Notes: a model not told the origin generated them from the sequence alone. Shown: positions 1 to 8,909, numbered from the stretch's first letter. The stretch is DNA of 62,299 bases from Spirochaetes bacterium ADurb.Bin215 (GCA_002070025.1 MWCL01000007.1:1-62299); one strand, 5' to 3'. Numbers and translations are program-made.

Positions 1-379
1 TCTCTCGAAACCGGAGGTATCCGCCATACTCGATCTGCAGATTGCGGAACTCTCGGAACGTCTCGGAGAACAGGACCTCACGATTGAACTTAGTTCAACC
101 GCACGGAATTATCTTGTTGCTAACGGGTATGAACCGTCATTCGGAGCCCGTCCCATGCGCCGTTTGATACAACGGGAAATTGAAGATCCGCTTTCAATGC
201 TGATAATTACCGGCAAGGCAGGAAAGGGTAATACCATTCGGGTAGAAACACGCAAGGGTAAACTGTATGTTCGAACCGTCGGGGAAAAACTTCCGGCATT
301 GCCGGCCGGTACGGAAGAGCCGGAAACTCCATCCGGAGTTTCCGATTGTGAACCAAGCGAAGCCTGCACCAAGCGGTAA
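1..379 (+). CDS. clpB: ClpB-type chaperone ATPase, C-terminal end (partial)
   Basis: Only the last ~125 residues are present; the gene starts left of the window. The reading frame beginning at base 2 is open to the stop at 377-379. It shows the small C-terminal subdomain of the second AAA+ module of Clp/Hsp100 proteins, with the sensor-2 signature GYEPSFGARPMRRLIQREIE. The IQREIEDPL stretch resembles ClpB (protein disaggregation with DnaK) more than ClpC or ClpA, but the regions separating these (middle domain, N-domain) are outside the window. The polar Pro/Glu/Ser tail after the domain is not typical and probably disordered. It converges on glgC with only 15 bases between stop codons, and no strong terminator is visible there. 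Confidence 0.75.
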   Translation, partial: LSKPEVSAILDLQIAELSERLGEQDLTIELSSTARNYLVANGYEPSFGARPMRRLIQREIEDPLSMLIITGKAGKGNTIRVETRKGKLYVRTVGEKLPALPAGTEEPETPSGVSDCEPSEACTKR

Positions 380-394
380 GGCTCCAGCGGGTTG

Positions 395-1666
395 TTACAG
401 AACGCTTCCATCCGGAATGCAGGCATTTTTTGTGATTACGTACACACCGTCAACCACGTGAAATTCACCATAATCGCCGTCTTCGGGAATTGTCCCCTGT
501 CCGATTGAAACACCCCTTCCGATGCGGGCGTTCTTGTCGATGATCGCGCGTTTTATCCGGCAGTTTTCACCGATACCTATGTTGGGTACGCCCTGCGCGC
601 GGTTTTGTTCGCGTTCGGTCTCGGTTTCATAGCAGTCGGCTCCCATGCAAATCACATCCTCAAGTACCGAACCGCTTTCAATGATCGACCTGATACCGAT
701 GACCGAATGACGGATGGTCGCATTGGTGATGACGCAACCTTCACTGGTATTGGTACGGTCAAGCGACGCGTTATTGATTTTTGACGAGGGAAGATTCCGG
801 TTGTGGGTATAGATCGGAGCGTCTTCATCGTAAAAATTGAATTTTGGTTTGATGTTCGTAAGGTCCAGTGTGGCGTCGAAGAAACTTCGTATCGTTCCGA
901 TATCCTCCCAATACCCGTCGTACACATAGGCTGATACCTTGAAATTCTTGATAGCTTCGGGAATCACTTCCTTGCCGAAATCGGTAAGGGTGTTGTTCAG
1001 GGATTCTTCCATCGCCGCGGCGTTGAACAGGTAAATCCCCATGGACGCGAGATACTGTTTTTCAGGATCATCGGAATTGGCCATGGCCTGGGGAGGCACT
1101 TTCCATTCGTCGATATTCTTGTCGGGGGCCGGTTTTTCCATGAATTCGGTAATGCGCCCGCTCTTGTCGGTCTTGAGAATGCCGAAACCGGACGCGTCAC
1201 GACGGTTTACCAGGGTACAGGCGATAGAAATTTCCGCGCCGGACTCCTTGTGCTGACGCAAGAACTCGTCAAGATCCATCCGGTACAGCTGGTCTCCCGA
1301 GAGAATGAGGTAATGGGTCGGCTTCTGGGTCTTGAAGTGGAGAAAATTCTTCCGGACCGCGTCGGCCGTTCCTTCGTACCAGCCGGAATGTTCAAAGGTT
1401 TGTTCCGCGGCGAGAATTTCGACGAAACCGCCGGAAAAGGTGTCAAAATTGTATGCCTTGGCCACGTGCATGTGGAGCGAGGCTGAATTGAACTGGGTGA
1501 GAATGTATATCTGGTTAAACCCGGAATTGATACAGTTTGATATGGGAATATCGACGATCCGGTGTTTTCCTCCGAAGGGTACGGCCGGTTTTGACCGTTC
1601 TTTGGTGAGTGGATATAGACGCGTCCCTTTGCCGCCGCCAAGAACAATGGATAATACCTTGGACAC
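395..1666 (-). CDS. glgC: Glucose-1-phosphate adenylyltransferase
   Basis: ADP-glucose pyrophosphorylase makes ADP-glucose from ATP and glucose-1-phosphate, the donor for glycogen synthesis by GlgA (found near 56 kb here). The 423-residue protein has the full family layout: N-terminal nucleotide-binding loop GGGKGTRLYPLT with the following SKPAVPFGG, the GTADAVRKN substrate segment, and a C-terminal left-handed beta-helix of hexapeptide character. The start is a GTG at 1664-1666, preceded on the minus strand by AAGGAG six bases upstream, which decides it. It is divergent from mrfA, with about 100 bases between. No frameshift is seen. Confidence 0.95.
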   Translation of the reverse strand: MSKVLSIVLGGGKGTRLYPLTKERSKPAVPFGGKHRIVDIPISNCINSGFNQIYILTQFNSASLHMHVAKAYNFDTFSGGFVEILAAEQTFEHSGWYEGTADAVRKNFLHFKTQKPTHYLILSGDQLYRMDLDEFLRQHKESGAEISIACTLVNRRDASGFGILKTDKSGRITEFMEKPAPDKNIDEWKVPPQAMANSDDPEKQYLASMGIYLFNAAAMEESLNNTLTDFGKEVIPEAIKNFKVSAYVYDGYWEDIGTIRSFFDATLDLTNIKPKFNFYDEDAPIYTHNRNLPSSKINNASLDRTNTSEGCVITNATIRHSVIGIRSIIESGSVLEDVICMGADCYETETEREQNRAQGVPNIGIGENCRIKRAIIDKNARIGRGVSIGQGTIPEDGDYGEFHVVDGVYVITKNACIPDGSVL

Positions 1667-1698
1667 TTGATGCTCCTTATGTGATTTCGTTTGATTCC

Positions 1699-1704
1699 AG
1701 TATA
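1699..1704 (-). promoter_or_regulatory. Candidate -10 element of glgC
   Basis: Minus-strand TATACT lies 32 bases before the glgC GTG, leaving room for a leader with the AAGGAG site. No good -35 is seen at 17 bases. Evidence is the hexamer alone. Confidence 0.3.
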
Positions 1705-1752
1705 GTGCCCCTTTTATCGGTTTGCCAGTTTATTCTGCATGAATTTTCATGG

Positions 1753-1758
1753 TATACT
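1753..1758 (+). promoter_or_regulatory. Candidate -10 element of mrfA, possibly leaderless
   Basis: TATACT ends nine bases before the mrfA ATG at 1768, and no Shine-Dalgarno lies between. A start point 6-7 bases after the hexamer would leave a leader of about three bases. The -35 is poor, so this rests on the -10 and on the absence of an alternative ribosome site. Confidence 0.35.
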
Positions 1759-1767
1759 CACACTGAA

Positions 1768-4035
1768 ATGAAAATCCTTGACGACAGCCGGTTCACACCG
1801 CACATAGAAGGAATCACCGTGCTCCCGGAACGGGAAGCAGTTACCCGTCCGTTCCCTGACGGTATTGATGAACGCTTGCGGGAAGCCCTGTCCGCACGGG
1901 GCATCGGCGAACTGTATGAACACCAGGCCCTCGCGTATGAATCCGCCAGGGCCTGGAAACACACGGTGGTGGTAACGCCCACGGCATCGGGGAAAACCCT
2001 CTGCTACAACCTGCCGGTTATGCAGAGTTTGCTGGAAAATCCCGCAAGCGGAGCGCTCTACCTCTTTCCCACAAAGGCGCTCAGCCAGGATCAGCAAAGC
2101 GAGATAAACGAACTCGCCGAGCCGGCGGACGGCCGGGAGGGCATACCCCTCAGGGTCTGCATTTACGACGGGGATACACCCCAGTCAATTCGCGCGGATG
2201 CCCGGGAGCGGGGAAGGATCATCATCTCGAATCCTGACATGATCCATACCGGCATTTTGCCGAATCATCCCAAATGGATACGTTTTTTTTCCAACCTCTC
2301 CTACATCGTCGTGGATGAGATGCACACGTACCGCGGCATCTTCGGCAGCCACATGGCAAACGTGATCCGGCGTATTCGGCGTGTCGCGCGCTTTTACGGA
2401 TCCGATCCGGTATTCATCTTCTGTTCGGCGACCATCGGCAATCCGCAGGAACTCGCCGAGCGGCTCATCGGTGAGGAGGTCCACCTCATTGACAAAAACG
2501 GCGCTCCGTCCGGCAAGAAGACAATCGTGCTCTACAATCCGCCCCTCGTGGACGCGGTGCAGGGTATCCGCAAGAGCGTCATGACCGAAAGCCAGCAGTG
2601 GGCAATTGCCTTTCTCGAACAGGGGATAAAAACCATCCTCTTCGCGCGCTCCCGGGTTCGCACCGAGGTTATCGCTTCGTACATCAACGAATCCCTTGCC
2701 AACCGTTTTACGAACAATCACGGCATTACCGTGGTGCCCTACCGGGGCGGGCTGTTGCCCCTTGAACGGCGCAAAATAGAAAAGGGCCTCAGGGACGGCA
2801 GCATTCAGGGGGTTGTCTCGACGAACGCCCTGGAACTCGGAATCGATATCGGCGGGCTCGACGCAGCCGTGGTCGCCGGCTTTCCGGGCTCCTTTTCCTC
2901 CTTCTGGCAGCAGGCGGGCCGTGCGGGACGGCGTAAAACCGATTCCATCGCGGTATTCATCGCCTCATCGTCCCCGCTTGACCAGTACATCATCTCGCAC
3001 AAGGATTACTTTTTTACCCGGCCGGCGGAAACAGCCCAGATCGATCCGGACAATCCCTACGTGCTCACCGATCATGTGAAATGCGCGGCGTTTGAACTGC
3101 CTTTTATCGACGGCGAGCCGTCATTCTTTCCGGAAGACGCCGTTACCGACATTTTGTCATTTCTTGAGGAAGACGGCATTGTCCGGCACACCGGCGGCCG
3201 CTGGCACTGGTCCGATCGCTCGTACCCTTCGGAGGCTGTATCACTCCGTTCCGCTACGGCGGACAACGTGGTCATCGTGGACATGACGAAGGGCGCCAAC
3301 ACGGTGATCGGCGAGATGGACCGCCCGTCCGCGAAGGAACTCATTTTCCCGAACGCCATTTACATTCACCTCGGCAAACAGTTCGTGGTTACCGCCCTGG
3401 ACATTCCGAACCGGCGCGCGGAAGTTGCGGAAACGGACGTCAACTATTTCACCGATGCGGTGGTAAAGACCGACCTCAAGGTGCTTACCGAAGACGAGCG
3501 GCTACCCTTCATGCCGAACGGCGCCGATATGGTGCTGGGCGATCTTCTGGTACGCACGCAGGTGTCAAAGTTCAAGAAACTCCGCTTTCATACACACGAG
3601 AACATCGGGTTCGGCGAGATTTCGCTCGACGCGGAAGAAATGGAAACCCGCGCTCTTATGCTCCTTTTGCCGGAACTGCCGGACGAGCTTGACGAGACCG
3701 CGCTCGGTGAAGTGCTCACCGGTCTCGCTTCGATTGTCCGATCGGTCATTCCCTTTTTCCTCCTCTGCGACCGCCAGGATATCGGTGTTGTACCCATGGT
3801 TCGCGATACCCATTTCGGCTGCGCCGCGCTCTATGTATATGACCGCGCTCCCGGCGGTTCCGGGCTTTCCGAGGCGCTTTCGGTGAAACTGCGCGATGTA
3901 TTCGCCGCGGCGGCCGAGCGTGTCCGGGAATGTCCCTGCGAGACGGGGTGTCCGTCCTGCATCGGGGTGGACGCCACCCTTGCGGAAACCAAGGAACGGG
4001 CAATGACGCTGCTTGAGGTGCTCTCGGACCAATGA
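1768..4035 (+). CDS. mrfA: MrfA/YprA-type DExH-box DNA helicase
   Basis: Superfamily 2 helicase of 755 residues, of the family that in Bacillus subtilis (MrfA, formerly YprA) acts with the exonuclease MrfB in repair of mitomycin-C damage. Walker A is TPTASGKT (residues 70-77), motif II is DEMH (183-186), and a RecA2 domain carries a QQAGRAGR-like motif VI. The C-terminal DUF1998-type domain ends in a four-cysteine cluster (C722, C724, C728, C731) suited to bind zinc. The reading frame is open upstream to 1609, but that extension runs through the glgC start and has no family resemblance; ATG 1768 gives the expected N-terminus. The stop overlaps the next start by ATGA, so both genes form one operon. 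Confidence 0.88.
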   Translation: MKILDDSRFTPHIEGITVLPEREAVTRPFPDGIDERLREALSARGIGELYEHQALAYESARAWKHTVVVTPTASGKTLCYNLPVMQSLLENPASGALYLFPTKALSQDQQSEINELAEPADGREGIPLRVCIYDGDTPQSIRADARERGRIIISNPDMIHTGILPNHPKWIRFFSNLSYIVVDEMHTYRGIFGSHMANVIRRIRRVARFYGSDPVFIFCSATIGNPQELAERLIGEEVHLIDKNGAPSGKKTIVLYNPPLVDAVQGIRKSVMTESQQWAIAFLEQGIKTILFARSRVRTEVIASYINESLANRFTNNHGITVVPYRGGLLPLERRKIEKGLRDGSIQGVVSTNALELGIDIGGLDAAVVAGFPGSFSSFWQQAGRAGRRKTDSIAVFIASSSPLDQYIISHKDYFFTRPAETAQIDPDNPYVLTDHVKCAAFELPFIDGEPSFFPEDAVTDILSFLEEDGIVRHTGGRWHWSDRSYPSEAVSLRSATADNVVIVDMTKGANTVIGEMDRPSAKELIFPNAIYIHLGKQFVVTALDIPNRRAEVAETDVNYFTDAVVKTDLKVLTEDERLPFMPNGADMVLGDLLVRTQVSKFKKLRFHTHENIGFGEISLDAEEMETRALMLLLPELPDELDETALGEVLTGLASIVRSVIPFFLLCDRQDIGVVPMVRDTHFGCAALYVYDRAPGGSGLSEALSVKLRDVFAAAAERVRECPCETGCPSCIGVDATLAETKERAMTLLEVLSDQ

Positions 4036-5141
4036 GCAGGGGAAGTCTTTCCGGCCGCCTTTCACGAATCCGCCGCATGGAATCATCCCGCCCGGACCCG
4101 GCGCCCCCGGCCGGGGTGCTAACACCACCGGCCGATACCCCAACCGCGGACGGCGGACATTCTCTTGACGGCTGGACCGAAATCGCTCCCTGCGTGTTCG
4201 AACGGATCACCCGGTATCCTGCTGTACACCGGAGGGCCTTGTCGGCCCATCTGCCGTTGCTCTTTCCCCGCGAACGGGTTGCGCTCGAGAAGGCTTTTCC
4301 GCTTGACCCGTCGCGGTTTCGGTTTTTTGACCTGGAAACAACCGGGCTCTCGCGGGGCGCCGGAACCGTCGCCTTCATGGCCGGGGTCGGACAGTGCATG
4401 TCTGATGGCGAATTCCGCGTTACCCAGCTCCTGCTCGCCGACTATCCGGGGGAGGTCGCCCTTCTTGAACGGCTGGCGGCTCTCATGGGGCGGGGTACCA
4501 TTCTGGTATCCTTTAACGGCAAATGTTTCGATTCCCAGATTCTGATGAGCCGCTCGCTCATGAACGGACTCCGCCCGGCCTATCTTTCACCCGATACCCC
4601 GCACCTTGACCTGCTTTTTCCGTCGAGGCGGCTCTGGAAGCACCGGACGGAAAGCTGCCGCATGCAAGCGCTCGAACGGGAGATTCTTGGACTATATCGT
4701 GTAGACGACCTCCCCGGAAGCGAAGCGCCGGATGCCTGGTTCGAATATCTTCGCGGAGAGGGCTCTGAGCGCCTCCAGGCGGTGGGGAAACACAATTGTG
4801 ATGATGTGTACTCATTATTGCTGCTTCTGCACGCCCTGGACGCGGAATTGACCGAAGCGGCGGGGATGGCCGGCTTCATCCGGGCCCTCGCTCTCAGAAA
4901 AAGCGGTGAGTATCTGGCCGCGGCGGAACTGCTGGAACGGCTGGCAAGCGCCGGCGTGACCGGAGCGCAGCGACTCCTTGTCGTTGACTGTGAGCACCGC
5001 CTTGACCGGCTGGAGCGGGCGGCGGAGCTTGCCCGGCTCCTTGGCGATGAACACCGCCTCGCGCGAATCGAACGAAAACTGGCGCTTAAAGCGAGCCTGA
5101 TTCAAGCCGGACGCAGGGCACAAAACGCCGAACCGAATTGA
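4032..5141 (+). CDS. mrfB: MrfB/YprB-type DEDD exonuclease
   Basis: Ribonuclease-H-fold 3'-5' exonuclease of 369 residues. Acidic catalytic residues are visible: D100 and E102 in FDLETTGL, D167 in SFNGKCFD, and H254-x3-D258 in HNCDDV, fitting the DEDD superfamily. The C-terminal ~100 residues are leucine-rich and helical, like the TPR-like tail of YprB. The start ATG overlaps the mrfA stop (ATGA), so translation is probably coupled. The MrfA-MrfB pairing is the known arrangement in Bacillus, which supports a joint role in excision of DNA crosslinks or adducts. The last 56 bases overlap an antisense gene remnant. Confidence 0.85.
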   Translation: MSRGSLSGRLSRIRRMESSRPDPAPPAGVLTPPADTPTADGGHSLDGWTEIAPCVFERITRYPAVHRRALSAHLPLLFPRERVALEKAFPLDPSRFRFFDLETTGLSRGAGTVAFMAGVGQCMSDGEFRVTQLLLADYPGEVALLERLAALMGRGTILVSFNGKCFDSQILMSRSLMNGLRPAYLSPDTPHLDLLFPSRRLWKHRTESCRMQALEREILGLYRVDDLPGSEAPDAWFEYLRGEGSERLQAVGKHNCDDVYSLLLLLHALDAELTEAAGMAGFIRALALRKSGEYLAAAELLERLASAGVTGAQRLLVVDCEHRLDRLERAAELARLLGDEHRLARIERKLALKASLIQAGRRAQNAEPN

Positions 5142-5292
5142 TGATGTACACGGTGTCTGCCTTGTCGTAGTCGGCAGGATACAGCGCCCGCTCTTCGATT
5201 TCTCCCGCGGCAAGCAATTCCTCGCGGAATACCCCGAATAAAAGACTAAGTTCCACTGCCGGCATACCGATAATCAATACAAGGAGATTCAT
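5086..5292 (-). pseudogene. Remnant of a PabC-like aminodeoxychorismate lyase (C-terminal fragment)
   Basis: Read on the minus strand, the mrfB-flgF gap and the mrfB tail encode about 68 residues that look like the end of a class IV aminotransferase of the PabC or PabB-PabC type. The segment includes FGVFREELLAAGEIEER, then ALYPADYDKAD and YIINSVRRFVP, corresponding to the family's leucine-rich GVxRxxLL helix and NSVRG loop. Upstream in this frame the sequence is only the antisense of flgF, so the N-terminal ~200 residues, including the PLP lysine, are missing. The break falls just before the flgF ribosome site. It most likely marks an old deletion or inversion junction and is not expected to be functional. 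Confidence 0.6.
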
Positions 5293-5293
5293 C

Positions 5294-6109
5294 ATGGTAC
5301 GAGGTTGGTACACCGGAGCTAGCGGCATGAACGCCCAGCAGAAACGGCTCGACGCTATTTCGAATAATCTTGCAAATGTGGACACCACGAGCTACAAGCG
5401 GGATATCTCCGTGAGCAAGAACTTCCCGGAACTTCTTTTGCGCCGCATGGAAGATGACGGGGTGTATCGCAATCCGTTCGGTTCGGCAGATGCTGCGCCG
5501 ATCATCGGAAAAGTGGGGTTGGGTGTGGAATTGAATGAACTGTTTACCGACTTCCAGCAGGGCTCCTATAAACCGACCGGGAACGGTACCGACATGGCGC
5601 TTGAGGGCAAAGGATTTTTTGCCGTCGAGACTCCGTACGGCGAACGCTATACCCGGAACGGAAACTTTTCAATTGGTGTTGAAGGCTATCTTGAAACCAA
5701 AGAAGGGTACCCCGTGCTTGGTGAAAACGGCCGCCTCTTTCTTCAGGACATGAATTTTACCGTCAACAAAAACGGCGAAGTCTGGGTACATCCCATAACC
5801 GATCCCGATGCGGATCCCGTCCTCATCGACCGGCTCCGTGTATGTACCTTTGAAAACGATCGATATATTTCCAAGCAGGGATCCAGCCTGTACAAGGATA
5901 CTCCGGTATCGGGACCGGCAGTTCCTGCTGAAGGACCGGACCGTCCGGCGGTAACCCAGGGATTCATTGAAACGTCCAATGTTAATGTCGTAAATGAAAT
6001 GGTTCAGATGATCGAAGTAAACCGTGCCTATGAGGCAAATCAGAAGACAATTCAGGCCAGCGATACCATGATGAGCAAGTTGTGGGCTGAAGTGGTCCGG
6101 ATAAAATAA
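5294..6109 (+). CDS. flgF: Flagellar basal-body rod protein FlgF/FlgG-like
   Basis: Rod protein of the periplasmic flagellum, 271 residues. The N-terminal flagellar rod motif reads GASGMNAQQKRLDAISNNLA, and the C-terminal helix MVQMIEVNRAYEANQKTIQA is the conserved coiled-coil partner; a D1-type domain with GTDMALEGKGFFAV sits between. AAGGAG seven bases before ATG 5294 fixes the start. As the first of two tandem FlgG-like genes it corresponds to the proximal rod subunit FlgF. The next gene starts 12 bases after its stop. It has no visible own promoter; the region before it is the pabC remnant. Confidence 0.88.
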   Translation: MVRGWYTGASGMNAQQKRLDAISNNLANVDTTSYKRDISVSKNFPELLLRRMEDDGVYRNPFGSADAAPIIGKVGLGVELNELFTDFQQGSYKPTGNGTDMALEGKGFFAVETPYGERYTRNGNFSIGVEGYLETKEGYPVLGENGRLFLQDMNFTVNKNGEVWVHPITDPDADPVLIDRLRVCTFENDRYISKQGSSLYKDTPVSGPAVPAEGPDRPAVTQGFIETSNVNVVNEMVQMIEVNRAYEANQKTIQASDTMMSKLWAEVVRIK

Positions 6110-6121
6110 GGGAGATAACAA

Positions 6122-6916
6122 ATGGTACGGAGCTTGTGGACAGCAGCGACCGGCATGAACGGTCAGCAAACCAATATTGACACCATCGCGAACAACCTTT
6201 CCAACGTGAATACCACCGGGTTCAAGAAACAGCGAGCCGAGTTTGAGGATCTTCTCTATCAGACGATTAAAACCGCGGGTACTCCGGCGACCGAGGATAC
6301 CATTACTCCGGTCGGCGTACAGATGGGACACGGTGTCAAGGTTGCAGCAACCCTCCGCATGTTCGATCAGGGTTCCTTGCAGAATACCGGAAACATCAGC
6401 GATCTCGCCGTTCAGGGTGAAGGCTTTTTCCGGGTGCTCCAGTATGACGGTACCTATGCTTATACCCGCGACGGCGCCTTCAAGATTGACAGCGAACGGC
6501 AGCTCGTAACCAGCGGCGGCCTCAAGGTTCTTCCTGAAATCACCTTCCCCGAAGGCTATCGCCAGGAAACCCTTTCGATAAGCCAGGATGGTCGCGTCAC
6601 CGTAAAAGTCGGCGATCTCGATGATCCTGTTGATGTAGGACAGCTTGAACTGTACCGGTTCCATAATCCTGCCGGACTTTCCGCCACCGGAGACAACCTG
6701 TTCAAACAGACTCCCGCCTCGGGAAACTCAATTGCCGGACGTCCCGGTTTTGAAGGCTTCGGTAAAACAATCCACAAGTTTCTTGAAATGTCGAATGTTT
6801 CTACCGTAGCTGAAATGGTGAACATGATCGTTGCCCAGCGGGCCTACGAGTTCAATTCAAAAGCGATTCAGACCAGCGACAATATGCTGCAGACTGCGGC
6901 AAGTCTCAAGCGCTAA
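6122..6916 (+). CDS. flgG: Flagellar distal rod protein FlgG
   Basis: The 264-residue distal rod protein has the expected family length and layout: N-terminal SLWTAATGMNGQQTNIDTI with ANNLSNVNTTGFKK, the central GEGFFRVL, and the C-terminal helix MVNMIVAQRAYEFNSKAIQT. GGGAG lies seven bases before the ATG. In the spirochaete flagellum this forms the part of the rod next to the hook. It sits between flgF and the flgJ-like gene in one transcription unit. Confidence 0.93.
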   Translation: MVRSLWTAATGMNGQQTNIDTIANNLSNVNTTGFKKQRAEFEDLLYQTIKTAGTPATEDTITPVGVQMGHGVKVAATLRMFDQGSLQNTGNISDLAVQGEGFFRVLQYDGTYAYTRDGAFKIDSERQLVTSGGLKVLPEITFPEGYRQETLSISQDGRVTVKVGDLDDPVDVGQLELYRFHNPAGLSATGDNLFKQTPASGNSIAGRPGFEGFGKTIHKFLEMSNVSTVAEMVNMIVAQRAYEFNSKAIQTSDNMLQTAASLKR

Positions 6917-6938
6917 TAACGGGTAGGGGAGGAACGGT

Positions 6939-7463
6939 ATGACTATCGGACAGACAGCGGGATTTACCGCGAACCATGCACTTCTGGCCGGAAATCCCAA
7001 AGCCCGTGAAACGGAAAACCGTTTCCGTGCGCTCATTGACGGCATCGGCGCTGCGATGGGCGATCCGACGAAAGAACAGGAAACATTTTCCTCGTCGGAA
7101 CTGTTGTCCTCTCCCCAACGCCTTAACGGTGACTACATCAGCTCTCTTTTGGACGGAAACCCGACAGCGCTCAGCCGCAGTTCAAAACCGGTCGGAGCGG
7201 CCGCTAATTCGGGTCAGGACGGAACCATAGACCGCACCAGCAAACTCTATGAACAGGCGCTTGAACTTGAATCGTATATGGTCAAAATAATGCTCTCCAG
7301 CATGAAAAACACCGTACAGAAGAGTGAATTTTCCGGAAGCGACAACTTTGCCGGAAACATGTACGACGACATGCTCTACGACGAACTTTCCCGCACCGTA
7401 ACCCGTTCCGCCGGGTTCGGTCTTGCCGATCAGGTCTATCTGCAGCTTTCCGGCAAACGGTAA
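6939..7463 (+). CDS. FlgJ-like rod-binding protein (no muramidase domain)
   Basis: Small 174-residue protein whose C-terminal half (about residues 100-174) matches the rod-binding domain of FlgJ: LYEQALELESYMVKIMLSSM followed by a conserved YDDMLYDELSRTVTRSAGFGLADQV segment (spread over two turns of helix). The peptidoglycan hydrolase domain of enterobacterial FlgJ is absent, as is common outside gammaproteobacteria. The N-terminal half is polar and probably disordered. GGGAGG upstream of ATG 6939 supports the start. It probably acts in rod assembly with flgF and flgG just upstream. Confidence 0.78.
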   Translation: MTIGQTAGFTANHALLAGNPKARETENRFRALIDGIGAAMGDPTKEQETFSSSELLSSPQRLNGDYISSLLDGNPTALSRSSKPVGAAANSGQDGTIDRTSKLYEQALELESYMVKIMLSSMKNTVQKSEFSGSDNFAGNMYDDMLYDELSRTVTRSAGFGLADQVYLQLSGKR

Positions 7464-7494
7464 GCCCTGTTCTCTGGAACAATTACCGGACACA

Positions 7495-7503
7495 TGCTAT
7501 ACT
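7495..7503 (+). promoter_or_regulatory. Extended -10 promoter element of the hexokinase gene
   Basis: TGC-TATACT is an extended -10 that ends 34 bases before the hexokinase ATG. The -35 region (about 7475) is weak. A short inverted repeat, TGTTC-4-GAACA (7468-7481), covers the -35 position. Confidence 0.45.
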
Positions 7504-7537
7504 TCCTGTAACGTAAATTCGCTTCAAGAGGTATACC

Positions 7538-8866
7538 ATGAATCCGCAGAACGCAGTTAACGCCTTTCTGGGCAGATACAATTTCCAGTCTAACGGACCC
7601 GATGTAAACGCCGCGATAGCAGCCATGCTCTACGACATGGAAGAAGGTCTCAAGGCAGACCCCGTTAATCCCCCCGGTCAGGGCCCTGCGCTCGACATGA
7701 TCCCCACCTGGGCTGCACCGCCCGCAGAATCTCCCCGCAACACCAGTGTTATCGTTATAGACGCCGGCGGAACCAATTTCCGCTCCTGTCTCGTGTCCTT
7801 TGACGCAAACGGCAAGGCTGAAATAAGCGATATGCAAAAAACCCGCATGATCGCCATTGACCGCGAATACGGAAAAAAAGAATTTTTCGACACCATTGCT
7901 GCGAATATTGATTACCTTAAGAACAAGGCAACACGAATCGGGTTTTGTTTTTCATGGCCCATGACAATCCAGCCTAATGGAGACGGCCGTGTTACCGAGT
8001 TTTCAAAGGAAGTGAAAGCAAAGGAAGTGGTTGGTTCCCTCATCGGTGAAAACCTCGTGGCTTCGCTCAAGGATCGCGGCTGGAACCAGATTGATAAAAT
8101 CACACTCCTCAATGATACCACTGCAGCACTTCTCGCCGGAGCTTCTTCGGCAACCGACGGGAAAGCCTACGATTCCTATGTAGGATTCATTCTGGGAACC
8201 GGCATGAACGCCGCATACATCGAGTACGAATCCATAGCCAAAATTGCAGGCAAAGACAGTGGTTCAGCCCAGATTGTCGTGTGCGAATCCGGTAAATGCA
8301 ACAAGATACCGCAGAGCAAATTTGATGAAAAACTGGATGCGACAACGACGTCTCCGGGACTCTTCGGTTATGAAAAAAAATGCTCGGGTGCCTATCTTGG
8401 CCCGCTTGGACGCATAGCCCTCTCCCAGGCAGCGAACGACGGGCTTTTTTCCACTGCTGTTACCGCTCTATTGAAAGAACTTGACTCCCTGGAATTGAAA
8501 GACATGGATCAGCTTTTTTATACACCATACAGCACGGATACAAAACTCGGGGTAATTCTTGCAAAGGGAACGGAAGCCGACCGTGAAATTGCGTACCGGA
8601 TACTTGACGCCGTGGTGGAGCGCTCTGCACGCCTCGCCGCCGCCAATATTGCCGCAGCGATACTCAAGAGCGGAAAGGGTAACAATCCGGTCAAACCGGT
8701 TTGCGTTCTCTGTGAGGGTACAACCTTCCTTAAAACACATAACCTTAAAAACCGGGTAATCGGCTACCTCAACGAAGTTCTTACTGAACAGCGTGGAATC
8801 TGGTATGAACTCGTGAGCATGGACAACGCGGTTACACTCGGTTCTGCGGTTGCCGGACTGATTTGA
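7538..8866 (+). CDS. Eukaryote-type hexokinase
   Basis: ATP-dependent hexose kinase of 442 residues that would feed glucose into glycolysis or, via glucose-1-phosphate, into GlgC. The fold is that of the large eukaryotic hexokinase family rather than bacterial glucokinase: phosphate-1 loop IDAGGTNFRSCLV, a substrate segment FCFSWPM, the catalytic aspartate in LLNDTTAALLAG, and the phosphate-2 region GFILGTGMNAAYIE. Treponema pallidum has a homologue of this type. AAGAGG eight bases before ATG 7538 supports the start. It appears to be monocistronic with its own promoter. Confidence 0.9.
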   Translation: MNPQNAVNAFLGRYNFQSNGPDVNAAIAAMLYDMEEGLKADPVNPPGQGPALDMIPTWAAPPAESPRNTSVIVIDAGGTNFRSCLVSFDANGKAEISDMQKTRMIAIDREYGKKEFFDTIAANIDYLKNKATRIGFCFSWPMTIQPNGDGRVTEFSKEVKAKEVVGSLIGENLVASLKDRGWNQIDKITLLNDTTAALLAGASSATDGKAYDSYVGFILGTGMNAAYIEYESIAKIAGKDSGSAQIVVCESGKCNKIPQSKFDEKLDATTTSPGLFGYEKKCSGAYLGPLGRIALSQAANDGLFSTAVTALLKELDSLELKDMDQLFYTPYSTDTKLGVILAKGTEADREIAYRILDAVVERSARLAAANIAAAILKSGKGNNPVKPVCVLCEGTTFLKTHNLKNRVIGYLNEVLTEQRGIWYELVSMDNAVTLGSAVAGLI

Positions 8867-8876
8867 TATTCGGTAA

Positions 8877-8905
8877 TGGACTGGCTCAAATGCCTGTGAT
8901 ACAAT
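8877..8905 (+). promoter_or_regulatory. Promoter of the PilZ gene
   Basis: TGGACT and TACAAT are separated by 17 bases (4/6 and 5/6 to consensus). The -10 ends four bases before GTG 8910 and seven before ATG 8913, so any transcript would be nearly leaderless. Confidence 0.4.
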
Positions 8906-8909
8906 AACC

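Noticed and set aside
3565-4143. 192-residue minus-strand open frame over the mrfA 3' end
   Set aside because: mrfA is well supported here, including its cysteine cluster; the antisense frame is a product of high-GC third positions.
5669-6664. 331-residue open frame antisense to flgF and flgG
   Set aside because: The plus strand encodes two clear rod proteins with ribosome sites; the antisense frame has no family resemblance and no ribosome site.
7468-7481. Inverted repeat TGTTC-4-GAACA as a LexA box
   Set aside because: Its orientation is opposite to the GAAC-N4-GTTC box, the arms are only five bases, and the downstream gene is a hexokinase.
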